Source: Rhizobium sp. NXC14 | Lineage (GTDB): Bacteria > Pseudomonadota > Alphaproteobacteria > Rhizobiales > Rhizobiaceae | DNA: 64,000 nt | NCBI RefSeq assembly: GCF_002117485.1 | Contig: NZ_CP021032.1 | Location: forward strand, 434,001 to 498,000 | Direction: 5' to 3' | Shown here: positions 14,917 to 23,279 of the stretch, piece after piece | Position numbering within the stretch: the first letter of the stretch is position 1 | Layout: each line of letters opens with the position of its first letter | Position numbers and translations under genes: made by a program | Notes under the pieces: model-generated | What the model was told of the DNA's origin: nothing | Databases searched by the model: none | What the model saw: only the letters and a program-made list of their open reading frames with translations

Positions 14917-17322
14917 ATGAGAAGTGATCTGATCGCCCGCTACACGATCGGCGAGCCGGTCTATGAGAACGAGTTCATCGTCTATCCGGCGCAGGATAAG
15001 CGGATGGATCGTTCGGTCTTCATCGTGGCGCCTGATGTGGCGCTGAAACTGGACAAGGCGCGCTTTGAGCGGGTCTGGACCTCGGTCAACGAGGCCAAGT
15101 CGCTGACGGCGCGGCGCTTCGTCGAAATCGAGGATCTCATCCCGCCGTCGCCGGAAGACGATAACTTCTACATCGTCGAGAAGCGGCCGTCGAAGACGCT
15201 GCACCAATATCTCGAGGAAACCGAGATGGTGGCCTATGACCGCGCCATCGAGATCGGCCGCCATATCCTCGAAGGGCTGGCAACGCTGCACGGGGCGGGT
15301 TACGCCCACAATGCGCTGACCGACCAGTGCATCTACGTATCGGAGGATTATTCCGGCCTCTCGGTCCGGATCGGCAACCTGCACCTGATCTCCAAGATCG
15401 GCGAGCACATCATTCCGCCCTATGCGCCGGAATTCGGCGCGCCGGAGATCTATGCCAGCGGCACCTTCTCGGCTTCCGCCGCACTCGACATCTATGCGAT
15501 GGGCATGATCGCCTACAAGCTCTTCCTGCCGCGGCAGACCTATGCCAGCGTCTTCGACAGCGTCATGGTCTGGGAGGACGAGCACCAGCGCGAGCAGAGC
15601 TGGAAGAACATCCATCTCGACCCGTCCAATATTTTCCCGCGACTCGACGTGCTGATCCCCGGTTTTCCCGAAGGACTGGCCAGCCTGATCGAGAGAATGC
15701 TGAGCCGCGACCCGGCCCAGCGGCCGCGCATGGGCGCCGATGCGCTCGGCGAATTCAGCCGCGTCACCACGGGCATCCAGCCGATGGCCTGGGATCCGCG
15801 CGGCGGCATGCCGCAACAGCCGGAAACCCCGAAGCGGAAGAAATGGACGCTCGCGCATTTCTCGATGATCGGTGCGCTGCTCCTGATCTGCATCGGCGTC
15901 GGCGTCGTCACCATCCCGAAGCTGCTGCGTCCCGATCCCAAGCTCGTCGCCGATGTCGGCACCTGGAAGAAGGAGGCCGAAAGCCGCAGGGACAAGGCCA
16001 TCGCCGCCAAGGCACCGGAACGCCCGTCCCAAGATGAGGCGAAGCTTTCCTATGATGCCGGGGCCGCGGCACTGACCGAGGCCAATGCCCTGCTCAAGGA
16101 CGAAGACTATAAAAAGGCGCTTCCCGGTTACCAGAAGGCGGCGATCAGCCTCGGCAAGTCGCTAATCGCCATCTCGAAAGAAAATGCCGAAAAGGCCAAA
16201 TCGGCTGCTGCCGCCGCCGGCGGCGACAAGGCCCCGAGTTTTGCCGAGGCCGACGGCAAGATGAAGGCCGCGGCCGACAGCGCCGCCGCCCAGCAGATGC
16301 ATGGCGCGGTCGATAACTACGAGGCTGCGAAAACGGCTTACGACGATCTCGCCAAGGCGCTGACGGCGCTGACGGCGGCCGAAAAGGACGCCGCGGCAAA
16401 ACGCGAAACCGTCACCCGCATCGGCGCCGGCGACAGCCCCGACGTCGCCAAGGCGAGCGGCCTGATGACCGAGGCCAAGGCCAAGGCCGAGCAATGGCAG
16501 CTGCCGGCAGCGACCTCGGGCTACGCCGACGCCGCCAAACTCTTCGCCGCGCTGATATCGGATGTCATGGCCGCCAAGGACGAGGCGACGGCGCTCAGGC
16601 AGAAGGTCACTGATCTCAACGCATCGCTGGCGACACGCGCCGGCCCCGCCGATCCGACGCTTGCCGCGCTGGCGCCGAAGCTCACAGAGGCCGACGGCCG
16701 CTACACCGCTGAGGCCTACAAGCTCGCAATCGCAGCCTACCAGCCGATCCTGACCGATCTCGAAGCTCTGTCGGCGCGCGGCTTCTGCCCGGTTGCACCG
16801 AATGTCGCCTTCGAGACTATTCCCGCCGGAAGCTATTCGCTCGACAATGTCCGGCTGATGACCTCGTCGCTGAAGGAGCTCGGCGGCATGCTCGGCGTCG
16901 CCAATGGCGCCGTGAAGGTCGAAAAATCCTTCTGCATGCAGGCCAAAGCAGTCACCCGCGCCGAGATGGCGCAGTATTACACCGCCAATGCCGACCCGGC
17001 CTCCGCCCAGGCCTATGCCGGCAATCCCGAGCAGCCGGCCGACGACGTGCCGCTTGCCGAGGCGCAGAACTATACCGCCTGGCTGTCGAAACAGCTGAAC
17101 GCCCCCGTCCACCTGCCGTCGGCGACGGAATGGATGGCGAGCGCGGTCAAGCTGATGCCGGAGAAACTGCCCGACAATGGCGACATCATCCTGCAATGGA
17201 GCGCCACCCCCTGCGAAGCCGGCGGCAACGTCGCCTTCATGGCGCAGGAAGGCTCCACCTTCGTCGTCTGCTCGGACGCTTCCGCCGGGGGGATTTTTCG
17301 GGTGAGTGCTGAGTTGAGGTGA
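14917..17322 (+). CDS. Pseudokinase - TM - coiled-coil - FGE-like membrane protein
   Basis: 801 aa; ATG at 14917 preceded by GGGGGA. Residues ~8-285 have a protein-kinase-like fold (YIVEKRPSKTLHQYLEE hinge region, AGYAHNALTDQ catalytic loop, APEIYASGTF activation-end motif, DIYAMGMIAYKL), but HRD has become HNA (131-133), and DFG is lost (IGN, 152-154), so catalysis is unlikely. A transmembrane helix spans ~314-336, placing the kinase-like part in the cytoplasm. A long Ala/Lys-rich, coiled-coil-like periplasmic region follows. Residues ~625-801 resemble an FGE/SUMF1-type domain (VTRAEMAQYYT, ADDVPLAEAQNYTAWL, LPSATEWMASA). It ends the operon begun at 7538 and may link the periplasmic proteases to the cytoplasm. 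Confidence 0.8.
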   Translation: MRSDLIARYTIGEPVYENEFIVYPAQDKRMDRSVFIVAPDVALKLDKARFERVWTSVNEAKSLTARRFVEIEDLIPPSPEDDNFYIVEKRPSKTLHQYLEETEMVAYDRAIEIGRHILEGLATLHGAGYAHNALTDQCIYVSEDYSGLSVRIGNLHLISKIGEHIIPPYAPEFGAPEIYASGTFSASAALDIYAMGMIAYKLFLPRQTYASVFDSVMVWEDEHQREQSWKNIHLDPSNIFPRLDVLIPGFPEGLASLIERMLSRDPAQRPRMGADALGEFSRVTTGIQPMAWDPRGGMPQQPETPKRKKWTLAHFSMIGALLLICIGVGVVTIPKLLRPDPKLVADVGTWKKEAESRRDKAIAAKAPERPSQDEAKLSYDAGAAALTEANALLKDEDYKKALPGYQKAAISLGKSLIAISKENAEKAKSAAAAAGGDKAPSFAEADGKMKAAADSAAAQQMHGAVDNYEAAKTAYDDLAKALTALTAAEKDAAAKRETVTRIGAGDSPDVAKASGLMTEAKAKAEQWQLPAATSGYADAAKLFAALISDVMAAKDEATALRQKVTDLNASLATRAGPADPTLAALAPKLTEADGRYTAEAYKLAIAAYQPILTDLEALSARGFCPVAPNVAFETIPAGSYSLDNVRLMTSSLKELGGMLGVANGAVKVEKSFCMQAKAVTRAEMAQYYTANADPASAQAYAGNPEQPADDVPLAEAQNYTAWLSKQLNAPVHLPSATEWMASAVKLMPEKLPDNGDIILQWSATPCEAGGNVAFMAQEGSTFVVCSDASAGGIFRVSAELR

Positions 17323-17390
17323 CCTGGAGAATGAAAGGGAGATTCCAGGATGGCGCGTCTCGTTCGGGAAGTGTCAGCGGGCCTTGCTCC

Positions 17391-17413
17391 CCTTCTCCCC
17401 AGCGGGGAGAAGG
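17391..17413. repeat. REP-like palindrome
   Basis: CCTTCTCCCC and GGGGAGAAGG form a perfect 10-bp stem around the loop AGC, followed by GTGCCCGTAGGGCGGATGAGG. This palindrome with its GGCGGATGAGG tail is a family I remember as highly repeated in Rhizobium and Agrobacterium intergenic DNA. It lies between the protease operon and the NYN gene and may act as a weak terminator or mRNA stabiliser. Confidence 0.75.
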
Positions 17414-17495
17414 TGCCCGTAGGGCGGATGAGGGGGCCACGCGGCACGCCATTCATAGTCCCTCTAGGGCCTATCAATCACCATGGAGCTTCGAC

Positions 17496-18248
17496 ATGCC
17501 TGAACCACGCTCGCCACGCCTTGCGGTTCTTATCGATGCCGACAACGCCTCCGCGAAGATCGTTGACGGTCTATTCGAGGAAATAGCCAAGATTGGTGAA
17601 GCGAGCGTGCGGCGCATCTATGGCGACTTCGCCAATGCTCGCTCCAAGGCATGGATCGACGTCCTTGCAAAACACGCGATCATCCCTCAACAACAGTTTG
17701 CCTACACCACGGGTAAGAATGCGTCCGACATCACGCTTGTTATCGATGCGATGGACTTGCTCCATAGCGGCCGCTTCGACGGTTTCTGCCTGGTGTCGTC
17801 AGATAGCGATTTCACGCGTCTCGCCTCACGCATCCGGGAACAAGGGATCGATGTCTTCGGCTTCGGGGAACAGAAGACCCCGGAGAGTTTCCGCCAAGCA
17901 TGCCGTCGGTTTATCTATACGGAAAATCTGGCGCCTTCAGTCGTGTCGAACGGAGCGGACGCCACACAGGTTGCGCCTTCACTACGGCCGCCTAGCGCCG
18001 CAACACCGATCATCAAAAGAGCAATCGCGCAGATGGACTCTGAGGATGGATGGATCTCGCTTGGCGTGGTTGGAAAGCAACTTGCCAATCTGGCATCCGA
18101 CTTTGATCCACGGACGTTCGGATTCAAGAAGTTGGGCGATCTGGTCAAAAAGACGAACGCCTTCGAGGTAGATCATGCCGAAGGTCGTCCCTTTCGTATC
18201 CGCCTGAAACCTGCGCCGACAAAAGGCAGCGTGAAGCCGGCAACCTGA
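17496..18248 (+). CDS. NYN-domain ribonuclease-like protein with C-terminal OST-HTH/LOTUS domain
   Basis: 250 aa; the ATG at 17496 begins the domain directly. Residues ~8-150 are a NYN (PIN-like) domain: AVLIDADNAS carries the first acidic cluster, KNASDITLVIDAMDLL the second, and LVSSDSDFTRLASRIRE the third, so the metal-binding Asp residues needed for RNA cleavage are all present. Residues ~170-238 resemble an OST-HTH (LOTUS) domain, which binds RNA (WISLGVVGKQLANL, FDPRTFGFKKLGDLV). This is the YIII/LabA-like architecture widespread in bacteria. Cytoplasmic. It is separated from the protease operon by a REP-like element and is probably transcribed on its own. Substrate unknown. Confidence 0.9.
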   Translation: MPEPRSPRLAVLIDADNASAKIVDGLFEEIAKIGEASVRRIYGDFANARSKAWIDVLAKHAIIPQQQFAYTTGKNASDITLVIDAMDLLHSGRFDGFCLVSSDSDFTRLASRIREQGIDVFGFGEQKTPESFRQACRRFIYTENLAPSVVSNGADATQVAPSLRPPSAATPIIKRAIAQMDSEDGWISLGVVGKQLANLASDFDPRTFGFKKLGDLVKKTNAFEVDHAEGRPFRIRLKPAPTKGSVKPAT

Positions 18249-18540
18249 CGCATCGGCAGATAGTGCGAGATTGGATCTCAGATCCCCAAAAGCGCTCGCA
18301 GGTTTCGGCCGAAACATCAGAATGTGTGCGAGGGTTTTTGCGTTTCGATATGATTTGGATTGGCGCTCCCTCCGCTCCGGCGGCGGCCTCGTCAGCGTAA
18401 GCGTCGAATTACGGCGAACTTTCAATCACAAATTCGCGTTCAAGCCGTGCGTCACAATAATTTTCAATTCCAAATTTCCAAATACGCGCGTACATTGAAC
18501 ATGGGGACTGTAGTATCCGTGCGTTGAGGGGTCGGGGAAA

Positions 18541-18852
18541 ATGTGCTGGAATACATCATCAGCATTCACGCCTGTCGGGTTTGCTTTGCGAGGTCCGAAA
18601 TCTCGCAAGATCGTGTGGACATTGGGCGACGCGGCGCGCCTCCTGATGAACGATTGGCCTTGCGATGACGGCGAGGAATACATGGCTGCCGTCAAAGCCT
18701 GCGTCGATGCCATCACCGGCAAAATTGCCCCGGAACAATTCCGCGAAGTGCTTCTGCGGGCGGCCGACGAGGCGGGCATCCGTACTCTATCGCTGGTTCC
18801 GCAGGGAGTGGGTGAGCGGCGGCCCGGCATTCTCCCCACGATGCGCATATAG
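18541..18852 (+). CDS. DUF982 domain protein
   Basis: 103 aa. The pattern VWTLGDAARLLMNDWPCDD followed by YMAAVKACVDAITG and then VLLRAADEAGI matches the DUF982 family, small proteins abundant in Rhizobium, often on plasmids, with no known function. The ATG at 18541 has GGGGAAA upstream. The 290 bp in front are AT-rich and free of genes, so the promoter should lie there. The next genes are convergent (IetS end at 19049). Composition is a little less GC-rich than the flanking protease operon. Confidence 0.85.
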   Translation: MCWNTSSAFTPVGFALRGPKSRKIVWTLGDAARLLMNDWPCDDGEEYMAAVKACVDAITGKIAPEQFREVLLRAADEAGIRTLSLVPQGVGERRPGILPTMRI

Positions 18853-19048
18853 GCTTTCCTTTAGCGGACTATCCGCTTTCGCCAGGTGCCCGTGAAGGAG
18901 CGACCGGTTTGGGGCCGTTTGCGGTCGGTCAGCTTTTGGCACTAGTTCTTCGAATAGCAGACAACGGTCGAAGTTGATGTCGGTCTTTAGCAGCCCTCTG
19001 AAAAAAGACTTGTGCGCCACCATTGGGCACCCTTATCCCCATAGGCTG
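18853..19048. other. Convergent intergenic region without recognised element
   Basis: Short gap between the DUF982 gene and the convergent ietS-like gene. I see no coding sequence and no strong terminator hairpin here. Confidence 0.4.
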
Positions 19049-21496
19049 TCAGACGACGTTCTCCACAACATTAAGTACCGCAATCGCCTCCTGCACTTCG
19101 GCGTAGAGCTCCGCGTTTGTTTCCCCCGCATCAATTTCTACTATCAGGGCAAACCGCGCAATCTTTTCTTCCGGGTCAGGGACGGCCTTGGCCTTCCACC
19201 AACCTGCAACGGGATGTACAGCTATTAGATTGCGGCGCGCCAGATCGGATGCCGGGCAGACCAGTTCATCGATGTGCAGTGATCCGACATCCCGGCGATT
19301 GCGGCCAAAGATCCAGTTGTCATCTTCGTCGACAACCGGGTCCTCCGGCTGCTCTCCAGCCTTGCTGATGCGGGCCAAAAATGCGGCTTGATTCTCGTTG
19401 GGCCGGTTCAGCTTGAAGCGCAAGTTGTGCGACGCATATCGAAATTTGGAACCTCGTGCCGGCTCGGAAGGGTTGGGTTCGATGAATGTGCTGAGCGTTA
19501 CGCGCAGCGTCACTGGGCTCTGAACGAGTTTCCGCAATTCCTCAACCGGCCACGGCAACTGGAAAACCTTCATTTCATTGTGAACGTGCTGCGCCGACGG
19601 CTTGCTTGCCTTTCGGTAGGGCCTGATCGTATCCTGCGCGATAAGGGTGAGAGCATTTGAAGCACTTCGCCGCGCGCGATTAAGGTCGGGAACGCCATAG
19701 CCATAGCGCTTGAACATCGGCGCATAATCCCCCTTGGCAGGATTGACTGGCAGGTGGCTTCTCATCTGAGGGGTCCAGCGGGCGGACGACACGAACAGGG
19801 CGCGGATGGTTTCCGGCCAAAGATCGGGATAGTCCGACCAGATCTCGGTTACGGCCCGCGCTGCCAGCGCCGTGGCGCCGCTCGTTTCGCCTGTGGTCGT
19901 GAAGGCCCGCTGCGGGTACTGGTGATCGGTGGTAAGAAGCGAAAGCGCTGGATGCTTCATCGGTGGAGGAGCACCATCCACCAGCCAGTTGCCGCCTTCG
20001 AAGACGACGTCGGGCTTCAGCGGCCAGTGCGATGACCAACTGGCCGTCCGCGAGGATGGAGCGAGGTCGCCAACTGGTGCGAGCGGTAGACCCACCTCAC
20101 CGGGTGGCAACACGTTCTTTTCCGTATAGGCGCCGATGCAGATCGCGTTCCAGGCATGAGCGGGCGACTCCAACTCGTTCTCGGGAAGATCACAGACTGC
20201 GAGGTAATCATTATTGCCGAACTGGTTCTGGTTGGTGTTTCCGGCCGACAGGAGGACCAGGCGCTTGATCTTCCTATTGCCTGACACACCGGAGGCCAAC
20301 TGGTCGACCTCACTCGACCATGACGTGGGCGCCCCATCGTGGGGAGTATCGTCCTCTGTGGTGGTTGCCAGCGTGAAGGTGCGCCGCCGGTCGCCGGTGG
20401 TCTCGACGGCATTGATGCCTTTGCGGGTGACCACGCCAAGAAGATGATGAGGATTGTGTCCGGCGTCCGGAATGATCTTGGCCGACTCCAGGCGATGCCG
20501 AACCTGAATGGGATTCATCGTCTGCACCGCTGTAGTGAGGTCGCCGAAGAGAGCGAGGCCAGCTAGCTGAGTACCATGGCCAACCATATCGTCCAGCCCC
20601 CACGCCGGCTCTGCCGCATGGCGGTCGGCGACGGCAAGCGCCGGCGCGATCAGCGGATGCGCCCTGCTGACGCCGCGGTCGAGCAGGGTGATGTAATTGG
20701 GATCGCCGCCGCCATCGAATGTCGCCCTGCCGACGACGTCATCCACCCATTCAAGCTGCTCCTCGATTTCAAGCGCATCGAAGTAGTCCGCCGTGACCGT
20801 AGGAGCAGCCAGCGCGCGAACGCCACCTAGCCGGCGCACTGCCAAGGCCAACGCGTCGCTTGTTGCCGTGCCAATGACGACAATGTCTTCGGGAAACTCT
20901 AGTAGATCGGCGGTGATGGCAACGCCATAGCCGGGAGCGCCGGCAATGAAATCGCCCGCCGCAGCCTTATCGAGCCAGATCTCCCAGGGCCTCGCGTCAT
21001 TGCCGTCGGGAAACTTCTGATTGGGGCTACGCCACAGCGCTCGCAAGCCCGCTTCGGCGATCGCCCCGATGCTCTGGACAAGATCGGCGTTGTAGGGCCG
21101 ACCTTCCGTTCCATCATTCTTGATCCGGTTCTTCTCGCCAAAGTCAGCGACTTTCTGCCGAAGCTTGTCGATGCCTTCTCGGGAGGCAAACACCGTCGCG
21201 CGCACCGCCAGCTGCTCACCTGCTGCCGGCTGCACCTTGAGGAGCGTCAGGCCACTGGCGTCGAGGCCGGACGTCACCATTACCTCTCCTGGCCGCCCCG
21301 CGACGTCTAGGTAGAGTCCGGGCCGATCTTCGGCGGCTAGGTTCGGGAGATGGTCGAGCGCCTGGAGGAGAGCCTGCGCATGGTCAGCGCGGTTAGCGAC
21401 ATCACTTGGTCTTCTTGCCGACCCGCCGCCCTTGGCCTTGAAGACCTGGGCTTTTCCTAAGCCTTGCAGAATGAAGTGTTCGCGATCCCTCGGCAT
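19049..21496 (-). CDS. ietS: Subtilisin-like serine protease (IetS-type)
   Basis: 815 aa, S8 family, no signal peptide, so cytoplasmic. Catalytic residues by motif: Asp in ITLLDRGVSRAHP, His in VGHGTQLAGLAL, Asn in LLSAGNTNQN, Ser in GETSGATALAARA. The ~250-residue N-terminal extension starting MPRDREHF and a long C-terminal beta region match the subtilase of the IetA/IetS pair first described on an Agrobacterium Ti plasmid (plasmid incompatibility/stability) and later listed among anti-phage systems. It follows the AAA gene and its start lies inside it: AGGAGG precedes the ATG by 11 nt, and the two frames overlap by 95 bases. The protease is the likely toxic effector held in check or triggered by the ATPase. 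Confidence 0.88.
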   Translation of the reverse strand: MPRDREHFILQGLGKAQVFKAKGGGSARRPSDVANRADHAQALLQALDHLPNLAAEDRPGLYLDVAGRPGEVMVTSGLDASGLTLLKVQPAAGEQLAVRATVFASREGIDKLRQKVADFGEKNRIKNDGTEGRPYNADLVQSIGAIAEAGLRALWRSPNQKFPDGNDARPWEIWLDKAAAGDFIAGAPGYGVAITADLLEFPEDIVVIGTATSDALALAVRRLGGVRALAAPTVTADYFDALEIEEQLEWVDDVVGRATFDGGGDPNYITLLDRGVSRAHPLIAPALAVADRHAAEPAWGLDDMVGHGTQLAGLALFGDLTTAVQTMNPIQVRHRLESAKIIPDAGHNPHHLLGVVTRKGINAVETTGDRRRTFTLATTTEDDTPHDGAPTSWSSEVDQLASGVSGNRKIKRLVLLSAGNTNQNQFGNNDYLAVCDLPENELESPAHAWNAICIGAYTEKNVLPPGEVGLPLAPVGDLAPSSRTASWSSHWPLKPDVVFEGGNWLVDGAPPPMKHPALSLLTTDHQYPQRAFTTTGETSGATALAARAVTEIWSDYPDLWPETIRALFVSSARWTPQMRSHLPVNPAKGDYAPMFKRYGYGVPDLNRARRSASNALTLIAQDTIRPYRKASKPSAQHVHNEMKVFQLPWPVEELRKLVQSPVTLRVTLSTFIEPNPSEPARGSKFRYASHNLRFKLNRPNENQAAFLARISKAGEQPEDPVVDEDDNWIFGRNRRDVGSLHIDELVCPASDLARRNLIAVHPVAGWWKAKAVPDPEEKIARFALIVEIDAGETNAELYAEVQEAIAVLNVVENVV

Positions 21497-22487
21497 ACCC
21501 GCCCATTCCTCCTATTCCATGCAGTGAGCGGCGGCGATCCAGGGATGCGACGAGGGATGTTGTCTCGATGCTCTCCATATGGGCCAACACTGCGCGTCTT
21601 GCGGCGTCTTCCGCAGCGGCGACGACGTCGGCAGTCGACAATCCCTCGGCATGGCGCGCGACGTCCGCCCAATCGACATTTTTGGCGTCGAAACCGGTCA
21701 ACCGGCGGCGCAACGCCTTTTCAATCGCCGCACCCTTGGGCATCTCGTAAGGCAGCACTAGGTCGAAGCGACGCAGCACTGCCCGGTCCAAAATTTCCGG
21801 AAGATTGGTGGTGGCGACGATGATCGACGGACCTGTGTCCTCATCAAGGAATTGCAGGAACGAGTTCAGGATGCGTCGCGCCTCACCTATATCGTTCTCA
21901 GAGCCCCGTGCTGCGGCAAGGGCGTCAATCTCGTCGAATAGGTAAACGCCCCGCGTCATGCGGACTGCATCAAAGATCATGCGCAGCTTCTGGGCAGTCT
22001 CGCCCATGAATTTTGTTATCAACCCGTGCAGCAGCACGGTAAAAAGAGGAAATCGCAGCTCGCCAGCCAACGCAGCCGCACTCAAGGTTTTGCCGGTTCC
22101 TGGGGGACCGGCGAACAGGAGCCGTCGGCGCGGCCGCAGCCCCTTTTCCTCCAGCCGCTCTCGCATATGGGTTTCGGTGACGAGATGCCTGAGTTCATCC
22201 TCGAGATGGAACGGCAGAATGACGTCATTGAGCCGTGTCGAGGGGTAGCTCGCATCAAGGAAACCGGCAAGATCACCGCGTGGCGCCGCCAGCGGCGTAG
22301 GCCTTCCGGCGGCGGATTTGGGTGGCGTCCGACTAACCTCTGCCCATTGGCGCAGTTGCTCGGCAAGCCTTGCATGCCCTTTCTGATCTTCGGCGGCAGC
22401 AAGCTGCATGGCGAGATCGAAGAAGCGTTCTTCGTCACCTTCGGCGTGACTCTTGACAAGCCCTATTAGTTGCTGTGCCGATGCCAT
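21402..22487 (-). CDS. ietA: AAA ATPase (IetA-type)
   Basis: 361 aa from the ATG at 22487 (MASAQQLIGLVKSHAEG), preferred over the in-frame GTG at 22529. An N-terminal helical region (~1-90) is followed by a classical AAA domain: Walker A GPPGTGKT, Walker B VYLFDEID, sensor-1 IVATTN and arginine finger region DRAVLRRFD. It is the partner ATPase of the subtilisin encoded downstream, as in IetA/IetS modules. The last ~30 codons (after RRRSLHG) overlap the protease gene in another frame and look unlike conserved sequence, so either the overlap is genuine or the original stop was lost by a small frameshift. Cytoplasmic; probably unfolds or positions substrates for the protease. Confidence 0.87.
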   Translation of the reverse strand: MASAQQLIGLVKSHAEGDEERFFDLAMQLAAAEDQKGHARLAEQLRQWAEVSRTPPKSAAGRPTPLAAPRGDLAGFLDASYPSTRLNDVILPFHLEDELRHLVTETHMRERLEEKGLRPRRRLLFAGPPGTGKTLSAAALAGELRFPLFTVLLHGLITKFMGETAQKLRMIFDAVRMTRGVYLFDEIDALAAARGSENDIGEARRILNSFLQFLDEDTGPSIIVATTNLPEILDRAVLRRFDLVLPYEMPKGAAIEKALRRRLTGFDAKNVDWADVARHAEGLSTADVVAAAEDAARRAVLAHMESIETTSLVASLDRRRSLHGIGGMGGYAEGSRTLHSARLRKSPGLQGQGRRVGKKTK

Positions 22488-22968
22488 GGCTGTGCGACTT
22501 CCACTGTCTCCGGTGATCTGTAGAACCACCTCAGAGAACTTTATAGCTTCGAACGGTTAATGGAAGAGAGCAGACCAAATTCCGCCACCAATGAATCGTG
22601 TTTTCTCGGTCGTGAGTTGCAATTCTGCCGTCACCACACACAATTGCCACGTCAAGGAGCGCCTACAGGCGACACGTCCATACAAAGCGAAAACAGCCAC
22701 GGTCAACCGAGGACTGGCCGCTCAGGAAGTCCGCTTTAGGTGAGCAAGGAAAACTGCTTAACGGCCAGATGTAGGCGCGAAGCAGCCTTTCTCTTCGGTA
22801 AAGGAAGAAGTCTGCTCGGGGCCTAAATCCAAAGGTCGGCTTTCCATAGGCCCGCGCGGTGGACCTGCGGCTGCCCTAGCCCGCTAAGCACGGGAGCCGA
22901 GTGCCGGCTCCCTTTCCAATGCTATGACCGGCTTACCGCAGCCGGAGCCTTGACGCTGCAGTCGTCAC
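22488..22968. other. Intergenic region upstream of ietA
   Basis: About 480 bp with no supported gene on either strand. It must contain the ietAS promoter (minus strand). Near its right end is the hairpin listed at 22892-22912. The composition is lower in GC than the flanks, which fits the edge of an acquired module. Nothing else recognised. Confidence 0.5.
22892..22912. terminator. GC-rich hairpin, possible terminator
   Basis: GGGAGCCG and CGGCTCCC form a perfect 8-bp stem with loop AGTGC. Only a short TTT follows on the plus strand, so it is a weak intrinsic terminator at best. On the minus strand it lies after the tautomerase gene and could end that transcript. Confidence 0.4.
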
Positions 22969-23154
22969 TCAAGCGTCAGATTTCAGCTTGCCGCCAACCG
23001 CCCAGGAATCCTTGGCGATCTCCGTGATCAGGATTTCCAGCGATTCCGGCGGGCAGGCCAGGGTGTCGACGGCGGCCTTGGTCGCTTCGCGCACGAAGGC
23101 GCGCTTTTGCTCGTTGGTGCGGCCGGGATGCATCTGCAGGTGAAGAATGGGCAT
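22969..23154 (-). CDS. 4-oxalocrotonate tautomerase family protein
   Basis: 61 aa, the size of the 4-OT subunit. MPILHLQM has the invariant Pro that becomes the N-terminal general base after Met removal; the EQKRAFVREATKAAVDTL helix and the ILITEI strand follow as in the family. These enzymes are small homo-oligomers acting on enol/keto acids or unsaturated aldehydes. It is divergently transcribed from a LysR gene 125 bp away, which is the likely regulator. Substrate unknown. Confidence 0.9.
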   Translation of the reverse strand: MPILHLQMHPGRTNEQKRAFVREATKAAVDTLACPPESLEILITEIAKDSWAVGGKLKSDA

Positions 23155-23279
23155 GGTTTTTCCTTCGTCGGGTTGGTGCTGTCCGTCGCCTTGGCGCCGG
23201 CATGATGACTATGTTGTAAATGGTGAGGTTGATAAATAAGCTGCCGGTGTCGTCATTCAAAACCCTGAGGTAGGCAATC

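Noticed and set aside
14041..16032. 663-codon open frame opposite the serpin and pseudokinase genes
   Set aside because: Antisense shadow; no recognised motifs, and both plus-strand genes are clear.
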